Program-made: the position numbers and the translations under genes | Shown: positions 1 to 9,139 of the stretch, piece after piece | How positions within the stretch are numbered: position 1 is the first letter of the stretch | Layout of the letters: the number at the start of each line of letters is the position of its first letter | DNA from: an uncultured Peptococcaceae bacterium | GTDB taxonomy: Bacteria > Bacillota > Peptococcia > Peptococcales > Peptococcaceae | Assembly: GCA_910585405.1 (NCBI GenBank) | Contig: CAJUDO010000018.1 | Location: forward strand, 1 to 61,833 | Length of the DNA: 61,833 nt | Direction of reading: 5' to 3' | Notes under the pieces: model-generated | Seen by the model: only the letters and a program-made list of their open reading frames with translations | Database searches by the model: none | Told to the model about the DNA's origin: nothing

Positions 1-13
1 ATGTCTTCTGCTT

Positions 14-125
14 CTTGTCAACACCTTTTTTCATTTATTTCTCTTTTTCTTTTCTCGTGCTGACCGTCTCGCTGACGACTTTGCTATCTTACCACCTCTT
101 CACTCCCTTGTCAATACCTTTTTTC
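14..125. repeat. 19-nt direct repeat in a gene-free pyrimidine-rich region
   Basis: Positions 14-32 and 107-125 carry the same 19-nt sequence CTTGTCAAYACCTTTTTTC with a single C/T difference. The whole stretch 1-180 is strongly pyrimidine-rich on the + strand. No open reading frame, tRNA or rRNA is recognisable in 1-292, the region downstream of the LysR gene. Similar pyrimidine-rich spacers occur near rRNA and tRNA loci in some Bacillota, but nothing here proves that link. Confidence 0.5.
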
Positions 126-292
126 CTCCCTTTCGTCTTTTTTGTCTATATTGTCTTCTAAAAGATGAAAAATCTACAGCATATTAATTTATGAGCAAAT
201 AAAAAATAGAGATTTACTACACATAATAGCTGATATAAACCTCTACCAACCTACTTATTTTTGCCCAGCAATCCCTATTTTTTTATCCGTTC

Positions 293-1213
293 TTAGTTTT
301 GTTCATGATTTTGAAATACTTGCATGGTTGTATGAATAAATGCACGGTAGACTGGATTTTGATAAATTTCTTCAGTGTCCAAATAGAGTAGATAAAATAT
401 AACCGGTGCAGCATCAACAATGGGAACAGCAACGAATTGCTTGTCGGAATAAAGCGTTTTAAATGTCTGTTTTGGCAGACAGCAAATCGTATTGTTTTCT
501 TGCATGAATTTTTGATGGAGTGCTGTATTGTTAGAAATCAAGAGACAGTTTTGTCGATTCAAATTAATCATATCCATATTACTGCAATGATACAGAGTGT
601 ATTTCGTTGTACTTAATTGTTTTATATAGAGTGATTGGTAAACAGAAAGAGGATTATTTTGAGACATCACACAGACTAGAGAATCCACATATAATTGCTG
701 AAAATAAATTGGCTCACTATTTAATTGTTTGAAATCGTTTCGACTAGAAAAATCATCGGCTGAAACACCAATAATGCCAAAATTAATTTCCTTTTGCACC
801 AAAGAATCAATTATATTCTCTGTGAATTGCTCTTGCAGATAACAGGTAATGTCAGGATAATGACTGTACATCTCTAGAATCAGATTAACCAAAATCGTGT
901 TGGAGGCGATGGGTGCAGTGCTAATCGTTAATGTTCCGTAAATATGTGTTTGAGAAGCTTTGCTCTCAAAGTGCTGTAAAAGCACGTTGTACTGCTCAAT
1001 TGCCAAGAGGGCATACTTAAGCACAAATTTCCCATCATCAGTCAAGGTAACTCCATTTTTAGAGCGATTTAGCAGTGTACAGTTCAATTCTTTTTCCAGT
1101 CGCTTCATGGATTCACTAACCGCTTGCTGACTGATATATAATCTTTTGGCTGTCATGCGAATAGAGCCAGTTTTAGAAATATCAATCAGTTGTCGTAACT
1201 GTTCAGAATTCAT
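293..1213 (-). CDS. LysR-family transcriptional regulator
   Basis: 306-residue LysR-type regulator. Residues 1-60 form the winged helix-turn-helix, with the typical pattern in which one Ser/Gln-rich recognition helix (YISQQAVSESMKRLE) follows a TAKRL helix. Residues about 90-300 are the periplasmic-binding-protein-like effector domain. The start ATG follows GGGAGG at a 7-nt distance. The gene is transcribed away from the phosphodiesterase/MFS pair at 1438-5068, with a 224-bp divergent intergenic region, so it probably controls that pair; the effector is unknown. The C-terminal half is unusually rich in Asn, Gln and Tyr, but the length is normal for the family. Confidence 0.88.
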   Translation of the reverse strand: MNSEQLRQLIDISKTGSIRMTAKRLYISQQAVSESMKRLEKELNCTLLNRSKNGVTLTDDGKFVLKYALLAIEQYNVLLQHFESKASQTHIYGTLTISTAPIASNTILVNLILEMYSHYPDITCYLQEQFTENIIDSLVQKEINFGIIGVSADDFSSRNDFKQLNSEPIYFQQLYVDSLVCVMSQNNPLSVYQSLYIKQLSTTKYTLYHCSNMDMINLNRQNCLLISNNTALHQKFMQENNTICCLPKQTFKTLYSDKQFVAVPIVDAAPVIFYLLYLDTEEIYQNPVYRAFIHTTMQVFQNHEQN

Positions 1214-1437
1214 AGAGGAGCCTCCCAGGGAAATAATAATTTGATTATAACATAGAAAAAATTTGGGGAGTTAATGGTTTAATTTGTCACATTAAGCTAC
1301 AGTGCAAAGTTTTTCTTGTATCCTACCAATCACTGTCCTTCTTTCCCTGTTAGACAAGTGATAATGCAGAGAATATAATTTATACAAGATATTATTTTTA
1401 ATATAAGACAAATTTATTTATAGAGAGACGTGATGCA

Positions 1438-3552
1438 ATGCTACGAAAACAAGGATTGACAGACAAATTATTAATGCTGGGCATTGATGGTATGGACCCC
1501 CGTTTTACCAAGCGGCTGGTTGCGGAAGGGAAAATGCCGAACACCAAAAAAATGATGGAAATGGGCTCTTGCCGCGAGGATTTGATGTTGTTAGGTGCAG
1601 TGCCTACCATTACACCGCCAATGTGGGCTACATTGGGTACTGGTTGCTATCCCATGACCCATGGAATTGTGGATTTCAATTTGTCCGGTAAAGATTTAGA
1701 AATCACCTATGCTGCTTTCGCATCCAATTTTCTAAAAGTTCAGCCATTGTGGAACATTACTGCGGAGGCTGGGAAAAAAACAGTGGTATGGCACTGGCCT
1801 GGCGGGGCATGGCCGCCGACCATTGACTATGAAAATTTGATTACGGTGGATGGCTCCAGTCCAGGTGCGGTTTGTGCCAATTCTAATGAACGGGATTTTG
1901 ACACTGTGTTTATTGCCAGTACAAAAGCAAAGAAGCCATCTTACATGCCAATGTCGGTGCGAGAATCCTTTGTGGAAGGAGACGAAACCCTGACTTTTCT
2001 AGGCACACCGCAAAAAATGTCAAGAACACCGGAAGCACAGGCGATGCTAGAACAGTACAGAAAAGAGTATGCTGAAAATATAGGTGTAGATGGATATCAA
2101 GTGCCGTTTCATTTTGTAACCAACTCGCTGCAATTTGAAGAGCCAGAAAAAGAATTTAGCGGAAAGGGCTTGATGTGGGATTTAGCCGATTTCCCAACTA
2201 CCTGTTCTATTTCTCCGATTTATCCGCCTCAGGGATGGGAATTTGCAGTACCGAAAGATAGTAAAGAATTTATCATGTTCTCCGGTTTGGGCAAAGTGGT
2301 TCGTTATTGTTTGCTTCTGAAAAACGAGAATGGTGTCTATGATCAGGTTGCAATGTATGCAGATAAAGTCAACGACACGCCAATCTATGTGCTGGAAAAT
2401 GACGTTTTTACACCTTATGTGATGGACGTTCTACCAAAACAAGATGGCACATTGGAAAAAGTGCATCGCACATTCCGCGTACTGGAAATTGCGGAAGATG
2501 GCAGTTATGTGCGCGTTTGGGCTTCTCGAGGAATGTCCTGTGAGGATGATTCTGTTTGGACGCCCCGTTCTCTGTTCAAAGAAATCACCGATAAATTTGG
2601 TCCGGTAGTACCTACCAGTCAAATGACCGGCAATGACCCTGAAATGATTTTAAAATGCAATCATGAACAGTGGCGTATGGCAGCCCAATGGCAGTCAAAA
2701 GCGCTACATTATATGATAGAAGAGCATGGTGCAGAGGTAATTTTCTCTCATTATCATGGGCCTGACTTGGAAGGGCATAATTATATGAAATATTTGAAAA
2801 AGCGTGCCACATCAAAAATCAGTGAAGAACAGGCAGTCAAATATGCGGAGGCAACTTATGCATTGACAGATGACTATATTGGAAGTTTCCTGCATTTAAT
2901 TGATGACGGCTGGACCATTGTTTTATTCTCAGATCATGCGCAGATTTGTCCTCAGGAAGAAGCCCATGTAATTGGCGAAAGCTGCGGAATTTGTGTGGAT
3001 CCATTGAGAAGTATGGGATATACCGTATTGAAAAAAGATGAAAACGGAAAAGATTTGCCGGAAGTAGATTGGGAAAAAACCCGAGCAATCCAAACTCGTT
3101 CCAACAGTATTTTTATCAACCTAAAAGGTCGGGAGCCCCATGGAATTGTAGATCCGGCGGATAAATACGAATTGGAAGAACAAATTATTACAGATTTGTA
3201 CAATTACAAGGATGTAAAAACAGGTCATCGCATCGTGTCCTTGGCACTGCACAACAAAGATGCAGTTTTATTGGGGCAAGGCGGTCCAATGGGTGCAGAT
3301 ATTGTCTTTTTTGTGCATGACGATTACTGTTTCGATCATGGCAATGGTCTATCCACTGCTTGTGGTTATAACGATACATCGTTATCGCCAATTTTCTTAG
3401 CGGCCGGTCCTGGGATCAAGAAAAATTATCGTACTACAAGATATATTCGTGAAGTGGATGTGGCGCCAACAGCAGCAGTTTTATTGGGTGTTGATATTCC
3501 TGCCGAGTGTGAAGGTGCGCCAGCATATCAAATTTTCACAGAAAAACTATAA
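1438..3552 (+). CDS. alkaline-phosphatase-superfamily phosphodiesterase / nucleotide pyrophosphatase
   Basis: 704-residue enzyme of the type I phosphodiesterase/nucleotide pyrophosphatase branch of the alkaline phosphatase superfamily. The N-terminal LMLGIDGMDP supplies the first metal-binding Asp (residue 17), and PTITPPMWATLGTG carries the probable nucleophilic Thr near residue 59. HYHGPDLEGHN and LFSDHAQ supply the remaining Asp and His metal ligands, and the C-terminal REVDVAPTAAVLLG is a family signature. There is no signal peptide, so it is probably cytoplasmic. A weak GAGAG precedes the start. It is followed by an MFS carrier on the same strand, suggesting uptake and hydrolysis of a phospho- or sulfo-diester. 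The substrate cannot be read from sequence. Confidence 0.82.
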   Translation: MLRKQGLTDKLLMLGIDGMDPRFTKRLVAEGKMPNTKKMMEMGSCREDLMLLGAVPTITPPMWATLGTGCYPMTHGIVDFNLSGKDLEITYAAFASNFLKVQPLWNITAEAGKKTVVWHWPGGAWPPTIDYENLITVDGSSPGAVCANSNERDFDTVFIASTKAKKPSYMPMSVRESFVEGDETLTFLGTPQKMSRTPEAQAMLEQYRKEYAENIGVDGYQVPFHFVTNSLQFEEPEKEFSGKGLMWDLADFPTTCSISPIYPPQGWEFAVPKDSKEFIMFSGLGKVVRYCLLLKNENGVYDQVAMYADKVNDTPIYVLENDVFTPYVMDVLPKQDGTLEKVHRTFRVLEIAEDGSYVRVWASRGMSCEDDSVWTPRSLFKEITDKFGPVVPTSQMTGNDPEMILKCNHEQWRMAAQWQSKALHYMIEEHGAEVIFSHYHGPDLEGHNYMKYLKKRATSKISEEQAVKYAEATYALTDDYIGSFLHLIDDGWTIVLFSDHAQICPQEEAHVIGESCGICVDPLRSMGYTVLKKDENGKDLPEVDWEKTRAIQTRSNSIFINLKGREPHGIVDPADKYELEEQIITDLYNYKDVKTGHRIVSLALHNKDAVLLGQGGPMGADIVFFVHDDYCFDHGNGLSTACGYNDTSLSPIFLAAGPGIKKNYRTTRYIREVDVAPTAAVLLGVDIPAECEGAPAYQIFTEKL

Positions 3553-3602
3553 TAATAAAAAACTACAGTAAAAATGTAACCCCCAAAAAGTAACCCATTC
3601 TA

Positions 3603-3642
3603 CTCTGTCCCTTTATTCACCCCAAAATATAAAGGGACGGAG
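3603..3642 (+). terminator. intergenic hairpin between phosphodiesterase and MFS genes
   Basis: A 14-bp stem (3603-3616 with 3629-3642, one G-U pair, 12-nt loop) lies in the 133-bp gap before the MFS gene. No U-run follows immediately, so it may be an attenuator or an RNA-stabilising hairpin rather than a full terminator. Confidence 0.4.
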
Positions 3643-3685
3643 AAACTTATTAAAATTTTTGAATAGGGGATAGGAGGAATCCTTT

Positions 3686-5068
3686 ATGACACAACAAGAA
3701 TGTTTGTATTTCGACAATATGGAGAAAATTGGCATAAAGCACAAGCACATGTTTTGGATTTTTTCAGTGTGCTACTTTTTTGATATGATGGATATGAACT
3801 TATTTGGCTCTATCGCCGCTTCAGTTCAGGCGACCTTTGCGCTAACCAATGAACAGATCTCTCAATTATCATCGTTATCTTTTTATGGTATGTTTTTCGG
3901 TGGGCTGTTAGGCGGTCGGATGGCCGACAAAATTGGTCGAAAAAGAGCATTACTCTATAATGTATTGATTTTTTCCATTGCATCCTTAGGAAATGCGCTA
4001 TTTAACAATTACGCTTTATTTGCTTTATGCAGATTCTTTACTGGGTTTGGGATTATTGGAATGAATATTATTGCAATGGTATATATTGCAGAAATGATGC
4101 CTGCACATTCTCGCGGAAAATACCAGGGCTTAATGGCCGCGACTGGTTCTTTAGGGATTCCTTTTGGGATAATCCTTTCAGCTGCTGTTGTACCTCGCAG
4201 CCCAGAAGCTTGGCGAATCATGTTTTTATTAGGTGGTTTGGGGATTATTTTATTCCCGATTGGTTTGAAATGGCTTTATGAAAGCCCAAGATGGTTGGTA
4301 GCAAAAGGACGTTATGAAGATGCCGATAAAATCGTAGAAACAATGTCAGGTGCACCTTCCTACTTAGCAAAGCAGGGCACTGCTTGTGTAGATAGTAAAG
4401 TCAGTGCAATGGAAACTTTGAGCTTCTTATTCAGCAAAAAACAAATTGGAAGTACATTAGCTTTGATGATTATGGCTATTGGTTGCGTGGTCGGTGGATT
4501 CTTTATGGCTAACTGGATCGTTTTAATTCTGGTGCAAATGGGTTACGATTTGCAACTCGTTTTAGCATTCTCCATTCTGGGATGTTTTGGTTCTCCACTG
4601 GGCGACCTAATTTCTTCGAAAATTTCCGATATGGGTGGACGTAAAATTCCAATTGTGATTATGTTGTTCTTAGCAGCAACCTTCTGTATCATAAGTGGTT
4701 TAATGCCAACAATCTTTGCTGGTACAGCAGCAGTTGCAGTGGCAGCTTATATGATTACCAATTTAGTTCGGGCTGCTTGTGCCACAGGAGCAACTACTAT
4801 GTATTGGACATACCTGGCTGAAAATATGCCTAACAAATATCGCAGCACCGGCACAGGGCTTGTAATGTCCGTGTCCCGCTTGTTAATTGGCGTTGTAACA
4901 CCTGTTGTTCCCATTATTATGGCAATGAATGGAATTAGTCCAATGTTTAATGTTTCTGCAATAAACTCCTTATTTTATATTATTCCAGCGATAATATGTT
5001 TACTCTGGGGCAGCAAAACTGCACAGAGATCATTGGAAGAAATTGAAGCAGAAGCCGCTTCAAGATAA
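3686..5068 (+). CDS. MFS transporter (sugar/organic-acid porter type)
   Basis: 460-residue major facilitator with about 12 membrane segments. The loop 2-3 motif GGRMADKIGRKRALL and the later YIAEMMPAHSRGKYQG loop resemble the sugar porter and aromatic-acid:H+ symporter branches. The motif is partly repeated in the second half (SSKISDMGGRKIP). TAGGAGGA sits 7 nt before the ATG, an optimal ribosome site. The gene lies 133 bp after the phosphodiesterase in the same direction and ends at a strong terminator, so the pair is likely one unit controlled by the divergent LysR gene. The substrate is not predictable. Confidence 0.85.
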   Translation: MTQQECLYFDNMEKIGIKHKHMFWIFSVCYFFDMMDMNLFGSIAASVQATFALTNEQISQLSSLSFYGMFFGGLLGGRMADKIGRKRALLYNVLIFSIASLGNALFNNYALFALCRFFTGFGIIGMNIIAMVYIAEMMPAHSRGKYQGLMAATGSLGIPFGIILSAAVVPRSPEAWRIMFLLGGLGIILFPIGLKWLYESPRWLVAKGRYEDADKIVETMSGAPSYLAKQGTACVDSKVSAMETLSFLFSKKQIGSTLALMIMAIGCVVGGFFMANWIVLILVQMGYDLQLVLAFSILGCFGSPLGDLISSKISDMGGRKIPIVIMLFLAATFCIISGLMPTIFAGTAAVAVAAYMITNLVRAACATGATTMYWTYLAENMPNKYRSTGTGLVMSVSRLLIGVVTPVVPIIMAMNGISPMFNVSAINSLFYIIPAIICLLWGSKTAQRSLEEIEAEAASR

Positions 5069-5108
5069 ATTAGCTATATTTTGACCCCAAATAACCAATA
5101 AGAAACAT

Positions 5109-5162
5109 AAAAAAACGAATGTTAGCATAGTATTTGAGAAATATTGCTAACATTCGTTTTTT
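5109..5162 (+). terminator. strong intrinsic terminator
   Basis: A perfect 12-bp stem CGAATGTTAGCA (5116-5127) pairs with 5145-5156. It is flanked by an A-tract on the left and six T on the right, so it can work in both directions. It ends the phosphodiesterase/MFS unit. Confidence 0.85.
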
Positions 5163-5285
5163 ATTGCCCAAAATTGAGTTATTTCATATTGCCTTGATGC
5201 TCTCATTTTTGTCATGCAACCAAAGAACTATTTTACAATTTTTTTAACACTCTTATTAGAAAACACCTAAGAGGGCGGCAAAAAC

Positions 5286-5314
5286 TTGCTTTCCTTAATA
5301 GTTTATACTATACT
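5286..5314 (+). promoter_or_regulatory. sigma-A-type promoter of nudC
   Basis: -35 TTGCTT (5286-5291), 17-bp spacer and -10 TATACT (5309-5314) lie 35 bp before the GTG start. The Shine-Dalgarno AGGAAGAAGG follows at 5331-5340. Confidence 0.65.
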
Positions 5315-5348
5315 AGAAGTGATTTTTTAAAGGAAGAAGGCGCTTTTC

Positions 5349-6197
5349 GTGATTCAAGATATTTTTCCATATCATTTCGATAATCATTATACTCCCCAAC
5401 CTCCTGAGGTTGACAGCTTTATTTTATGGTATGACAGCGGTCAAGTATTATTAAAGCAAGAGAGAGATACCATCACCTTTCCGCGTTTTTCTGATTTAAC
5501 CCAAAAAGGAACGCCCCAATGGATTTATCTATTTTCCATCGGCGCAGAACGATTTTATTGGCTCAACCAAAGGGAATGCCCAGCAAAAGCGCCTTTTCGG
5601 ATGCAGAGTATTTATGCACTGCGCAGATTAACGCCGCAGCATTATGCTTATGCCGGCTTAGTCGGATATCAGCTGCATAATTGGTACAATCATCACCGTA
5701 TTTGCGGCCGCTGCGGTACCGCATTAGAGCCCGACACCAAAGAGCGGATGATGCATTGTCCCCACTGTAACGCTATGATCTATCCGCAGATTTGTCCCGC
5801 AGTCATCATCGGTCTTACCCATGGAGATAAAATTTTATTGTCTAAATACAATGGCCGTAACTACAAAGATTACGCCCTCCTGGCTGGTTTCGCTGAAATC
5901 GGCGAAACCATTGAAGACACAGTAAGACGAGAAGTCTGGGAAGAAGTCGGCCTCCATGTGAAAAACATTCATTATTATAAAAGTCAACCTTGGCCCCATT
6001 CCAGTTCATTGCTGTTTGGCTTTTTTGCTGAGCTAGACGGAGATGACGAGACAATTCAGCTGGAAGAAGAGGAATTATCTATGGCTGTCTGGATGCGTCG
6101 AAATGAGTTGCCTATGGAAGCTGATCACGTCAGTCTCACCAATGAAATGATTCTATATTTCAAAGAACAAAAAATCAATAAAGAATCCAATTCATAA
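5349..6197 (+). CDS. nudC: NAD(+) diphosphatase NudC
   Basis: 282-residue Nudix hydrolase that cleaves NAD(H) to NMN(H) and AMP and, in studied homologues, removes NAD caps from RNA. All hallmarks are visible: the Cys4 zinc ribbon (CGRCGTAL then CPHCNAM), a complete Nudix box starting at GFAEIGETIED and containing REVWEEVG, and the NudC-specific SQPWPHSSS that recognises NAD. The start is GTG with a purine-rich AGGAAGAAGG site. It is transcribed alone from its own promoter and closed by a terminator; the neighbours are unrelated. Confidence 0.93.
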   Translation: MIQDIFPYHFDNHYTPQPPEVDSFILWYDSGQVLLKQERDTITFPRFSDLTQKGTPQWIYLFSIGAERFYWLNQRECPAKAPFRMQSIYALRRLTPQHYAYAGLVGYQLHNWYNHHRICGRCGTALEPDTKERMMHCPHCNAMIYPQICPAVIIGLTHGDKILLSKYNGRNYKDYALLAGFAEIGETIEDTVRREVWEEVGLHVKNIHYYKSQPWPHSSSLLFGFFAELDGDDETIQLEEEELSMAVWMRRNELPMEADHVSLTNEMILYFKEQKINKESNS

Positions 6198-6273
6198 AGG
6201 GTGCCTGTATTTCTCATCCCATATAAATTATAATTGACTTCTTTTTAAGTCTATCTCATTCAGTAAAACGGAG

Positions 6274-6307
6274 AAACAAAGGCAACCTCTTTGTTTCTCT
6301 GTTTTTT
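6274..6307 (+). terminator. nudC terminator
   Basis: Stem AGAAACAAAG (6274-6283) pairs with CTTTGTTTCT (6291-6300) around a 7-nt loop and is followed by G and six T. Confidence 0.75.
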
Positions 6308-6309
6308 AC

Positions 6310-6358
6310 AAAAAATAACACTTCACTGCTAATAAATTGCAGTAAAGTGTTATTTTTT
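6310..6358. terminator. bidirectional terminator between nudC and ilvE
   Basis: A 20-bp stem with one mismatch (6310-6329 with 6339-6358) has A-tract/T-tract ends and a 9-nt loop. It sits between two converging genes and serves ilvE on the minus strand. Confidence 0.8.
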
Positions 6359-6431
6359 CCCTTAAGCATATCACATGGATTTGATAGATTGTAAATCACA
6401 TTTACAGAAATACAACCGTCATGTAGCTATT

Positions 6432-7451
6432 TTACATGATTTTACGAATCCAACCTTCCGGCGCTTCAATGCGGCCCATCTGGATTCCGGTCAAAGTTTC
6501 ATACAATTTTTTCGTAATAGGACCCATCTCGCTCATCCCACTGGCGAAGCAAATTTCTTTCCCATGGTCTACCACTTTTCCCACCGGAGAAATGACTGCT
6601 GCCGTACCACACAGTCCGCATTCTGCAAAGTCAGCCAACTCAGCCAGAGCCACCGGACGCTGGGTAACCTTTAAACCTAAATAATGCTCTGCCACATACA
6701 CCAGCGAACGGCGCGTGATAGATGGCAAAATGGAATCAGATTTTGGCGTAACTACTTCATTGTCCTTCGTAATAAACAGGAAATTAGCACCACCTGTTTC
6801 TTCCACATAAGTACGAGTTGCCGGATCTAAAAACATATTTTCATCATAACCTGCCCCATGGGCAACGCTGTGGGCATGCAAACTCATCGCATAGTTAAGT
6901 CCTGCTTTGATATGACCAGTACCATGAGGTGCTGCACGGTCAAAATCGCTCACACATAATGTTAACGGTTTTACACCGCCCTTAAAATATGGACCTACCG
7001 GCGTGCCAAAAATGCGGAACTGATATTCATCAGAAGGCTTCACCCCGATTACCGGACCAGAAGCAAACATATACGGACGCAAATAGAATGTCGCACCGCT
7101 GCCATAAGGAGGAACCCATTCCGCATTCGCTTTTACTACAGCATCCACTGCAGCCAAAAACCGTTCTTTCGGGAACTGCGGCATTTCCAATCGCGCAGCG
7201 GAATCCATCATGCGTTCCGCATTCAAATCCGGTCGGAATGTCACAATGCTGCCATCCTCTGTGGTATATGCTTTCAAACCTTCAAAGCATTCCTGACAAT
7301 ATTGCAAAATACCAGCACATTCGTTGATTACTACATTGGCATCATGAGTTAAACACCCATCATCCCATTTTCCATCTTTATAGTTGGAAACATAACGCTG
7401 ATCGGTCTGCATATATTCAAAACCGATATTTGCCCAATCTATATTTTTCAT
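6432..7451 (-). CDS. ilvE: branched-chain amino acid aminotransferase
   Basis: 339-residue fold-type IV PLP aminotransferase that makes Ile, Leu and Val from their 2-oxo acids using glutamate. The catalytic Lys lies in GTGHIKAGLNYAMS. The EETGGANFLFI and SITRRSLVYVA segments bind PLP phosphate and cofactor. An in-frame ATG eight codons upstream is ignored because a GGGGG Shine-Dalgarno (7461-7466) is placed correctly for the ATG at 7451. The gene is monocistronic, reads from a consensus-like promoter and is separated from the main ilv cluster at 43-49 kb, to which it supplies the last step. Confidence 0.93.
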   Translation of the reverse strand: MKNIDWANIGFEYMQTDQRYVSNYKDGKWDDGCLTHDANVVINECAGILQYCQECFEGLKAYTTEDGSIVTFRPDLNAERMMDSAARLEMPQFPKERFLAAVDAVVKANAEWVPPYGSGATFYLRPYMFASGPVIGVKPSDEYQFRIFGTPVGPYFKGGVKPLTLCVSDFDRAAPHGTGHIKAGLNYAMSLHAHSVAHGAGYDENMFLDPATRTYVEETGGANFLFITKDNEVVTPKSDSILPSITRRSLVYVAEHYLGLKVTQRPVALAELADFAECGLCGTAAVISPVGKVVDHGKEICFASGMSEMGPITKKLYETLTGIQMGRIEAPEGWIRKIM

Positions 7452-7524
7452 TTTATACTTCCCCCGTTTCTGCATAGTTCATTGCACTATTAACATAATC
7501 TGCTCCACGCAGTTTCTTATATAA

Positions 7525-7553
7525 AGAATAATATATTCTGCGCAAACTGTCAA
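7525..7553 (-). promoter_or_regulatory. sigma-A promoter of ilvE
   Basis: On the minus strand there is a perfect -35 TTGACA (7548-7553), a 17-bp spacer and -10 TATTCT (7525-7530), giving a leader of about 65 nt. No leader peptide or T-box specifier pattern was recognised in it. Confidence 0.75.
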
Positions 7554-7647
7554 CGCACCCTTTTTCTTTATACTGTATGCATAAGAAAAAAACATTGCGG
7601 ACATACAAACGGGTACTAAATCATCCAAGCTTTGCGCTCTTTTTGTA

Positions 7648-7656
7648 TGTTATAAT
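7648..7656 (+). promoter_or_regulatory. extended -10 promoter of the XRE-cupin/methyltransferase pair
   Basis: TGTTATAAT is an extended -10 (TGN plus TATAAT), 38 bp before the regulator's ATG. The -35 region is poor, as is usual for extended -10 promoters. Confidence 0.5.
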
Positions 7657-7693
7657 ATCTAAAAACAATTATATAACATACGAGGAGGCATAA

Positions 7694-8248
7694 ATGGAAA
7701 CACCATTTATTGTAGGAAAACGTTTAAAGTCAATTAGGTTAGAAAAACAACTCTCCCTTGATGAAGTTTCAAAACTGACAGATGTAAGTAAACCTATGTT
7801 GGGGCAAATCGAAAGAGGGCAATCCTCTCCCACCATTACAACCTTATGGAAAATTGCTGTTGGGTTAAAAATACCCTTGTCTTCTCTATTGGAAGAAAAA
7901 GAAAAGGAATGTACCGTAGTAGATATTCGCTCTAAAGAAGCTATTGTAGAAGCAAATGGAAAAATGATAGCTTACCCTATTTTTTCATTTGACCCAAATA
8001 GGAATATCGAAATTTACTATATTGAATTGGCCCCCGGCTGCCAGCATACAGCAAAAGCCCATTCCAATGGTGTGGAAGAATATGTTTTTGTCGTATACGG
8101 TTCAGTAGAAATGATAGTAGGGGACAAAAGAATAATACTGAACGAAAATCAGACACTTCGCTTTCAAGCTGACATGTTTCATGCGTATAATAACCCTTTT
8201 AACAATTCTTGTGTTATTTATAATATGGTTTTTTATCCTAAAGTGTAA
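7694..8248 (+). CDS. XRE-family regulator with C-terminal cupin domain
   Basis: 184-residue protein with an N-terminal HTH_3 domain (residues 8-65; SLDEVSKLTDVSKPMLGQIE) and a C-terminal cupin (about 110-180) whose strands carry the ligand-type pattern HSNGVEEYVFVVYG then DMFHAYNN. This is the two-domain architecture of small-molecule-sensing repressors such as those near amino-acid or polyamine genes. GAGGAGG at 7682-7688 gives a strong start. It is followed 25 bp later by a methyltransferase on the same strand, which is probably co-regulated. The effector is unknown. Confidence 0.87.
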   Translation: METPFIVGKRLKSIRLEKQLSLDEVSKLTDVSKPMLGQIERGQSSPTITTLWKIAVGLKIPLSSLLEEKEKECTVVDIRSKEAIVEANGKMIAYPIFSFDPNRNIEIYYIELAPGCQHTAKAHSNGVEEYVFVVYGSVEMIVGDKRIILNENQTLRFQADMFHAYNNPFNNSCVIYNMVFYPKV

Positions 8249-8273
8249 TTTCATAAAATTAAGGAGAAAAAAG

Positions 8274-9014
8274 ATGAAATGGGACTCAAAATTATATAAC
8301 AATAGTCAAAATTTTGTATCAGAATACGGGAAAAGTCTTTTAGAATTTGTCCCGGCTGGCACAGACAAAATATTGGATTTAGGATGTGGAACCGGAACAT
8401 TAACCAATCAATTAGCAGACAGGTGCAATTATGTGTTGGGAATTGATTCATCTGATACCATGATTCATGAAGCAAAAAATTGTTTTCCACATTTAGATTT
8501 TGCCACTGTCGATGCATTGGAAATCGACTATACGTGTGAATGGGACATTATTTTCTCCAATGCAGTGTTTCATTGGATTGACAATCATAATCTTTTGCTG
8601 CAGAAAATCTATAAGGCCTTAAAACCAAGCGGCAAATTGATATGTGAGTTTGGAGCCCACGGAAATATCTCTACAATAGAAAACGGCTTTCGTTATGCCC
8701 TTCAGGAAATGGGTATACAATATGTGTCAAAATTCAATTTTCCTACTGTAAGCAGCTTTGAACAGCTTTTAGCGAAAAATGGTTTTTTAATAGAGCAAAT
8801 ATATAGCTATGATAGACCTACGCCGCTCAAAGACGGCGACCAAGGCTTGTACAATTGGGCAATCCAATTTTTTCAAAGTGAATTAGGACAATTCACACCA
8901 GAACAGCAATATAACGTTTTATCCACTATGAGCAGTAAGATAAAAAGTAGCCTCTGGAATGGCACTTGCTGGGTTGCCGATTATAAACGTTTAAGAGTAA
9001 TTGCTGCTAAATAG
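8274..9014 (+). CDS. class I SAM-dependent methyltransferase
   Basis: 246-residue Rossmann-fold methyltransferase. Motif I is ILDLGCGTGTLTNQLA, followed by VLGIDSSDTMI (ribose-binding acidic residue) and IIFSNAVFHWI (motif IV region). The overall pattern resembles trans-aconitate methyltransferase and BioC-like small-molecule methyltransferases. An in-frame extension back to 8181 inside the upstream regulator is rejected because AAGGAG (8261-8266) points to the ATG at 8274. The gap to the regulator is only 25 bp, so the two form an operon. The substrate is not known. Confidence 0.85.
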   Translation: MKWDSKLYNNSQNFVSEYGKSLLEFVPAGTDKILDLGCGTGTLTNQLADRCNYVLGIDSSDTMIHEAKNCFPHLDFATVDALEIDYTCEWDIIFSNAVFHWIDNHNLLLQKIYKALKPSGKLICEFGAHGNISTIENGFRYALQEMGIQYVSKFNFPTVSSFEQLLAKNGFLIEQIYSYDRPTPLKDGDQGLYNWAIQFFQSELGQFTPEQQYNVLSTMSSKIKSSLWNGTCWVADYKRLRVIAAK

Positions 9015-9044
9015 GCAGTAGAAAAAGACACAACATAAAAATAA

Positions 9045-9076
9045 TAGGGAAGAAGAGAGATTCCCTTTCTTCCCTA
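9045..9076 (+). terminator. possible weak terminator
   Basis: A 10-bp stem TAGGGAAGAA (9045-9054) pairs with 9067-9076 around a 12-nt loop. No U-run follows, so termination is uncertain. It lies between convergent genes. Confidence 0.3.
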
Positions 9077-9139
9077 CTCTCGTATACACGTACACACTGG
9101 CCCCAAATCAGCTCTCACACCTGCCCAAGAGCTTTACAA

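Noticed and set aside
2612..3391. Several 60-85-codon frames on the minus strand under the phosphodiesterase gene
   Set aside because: They lie opposite a well-conserved long gene, lack ribosome sites and have no family resemblance; they are composition shadows.
9045..9076. A full-strength terminator after the methyltransferase gene
   Set aside because: The stem is only 10 bp and no U-run follows; retained only at low confidence.
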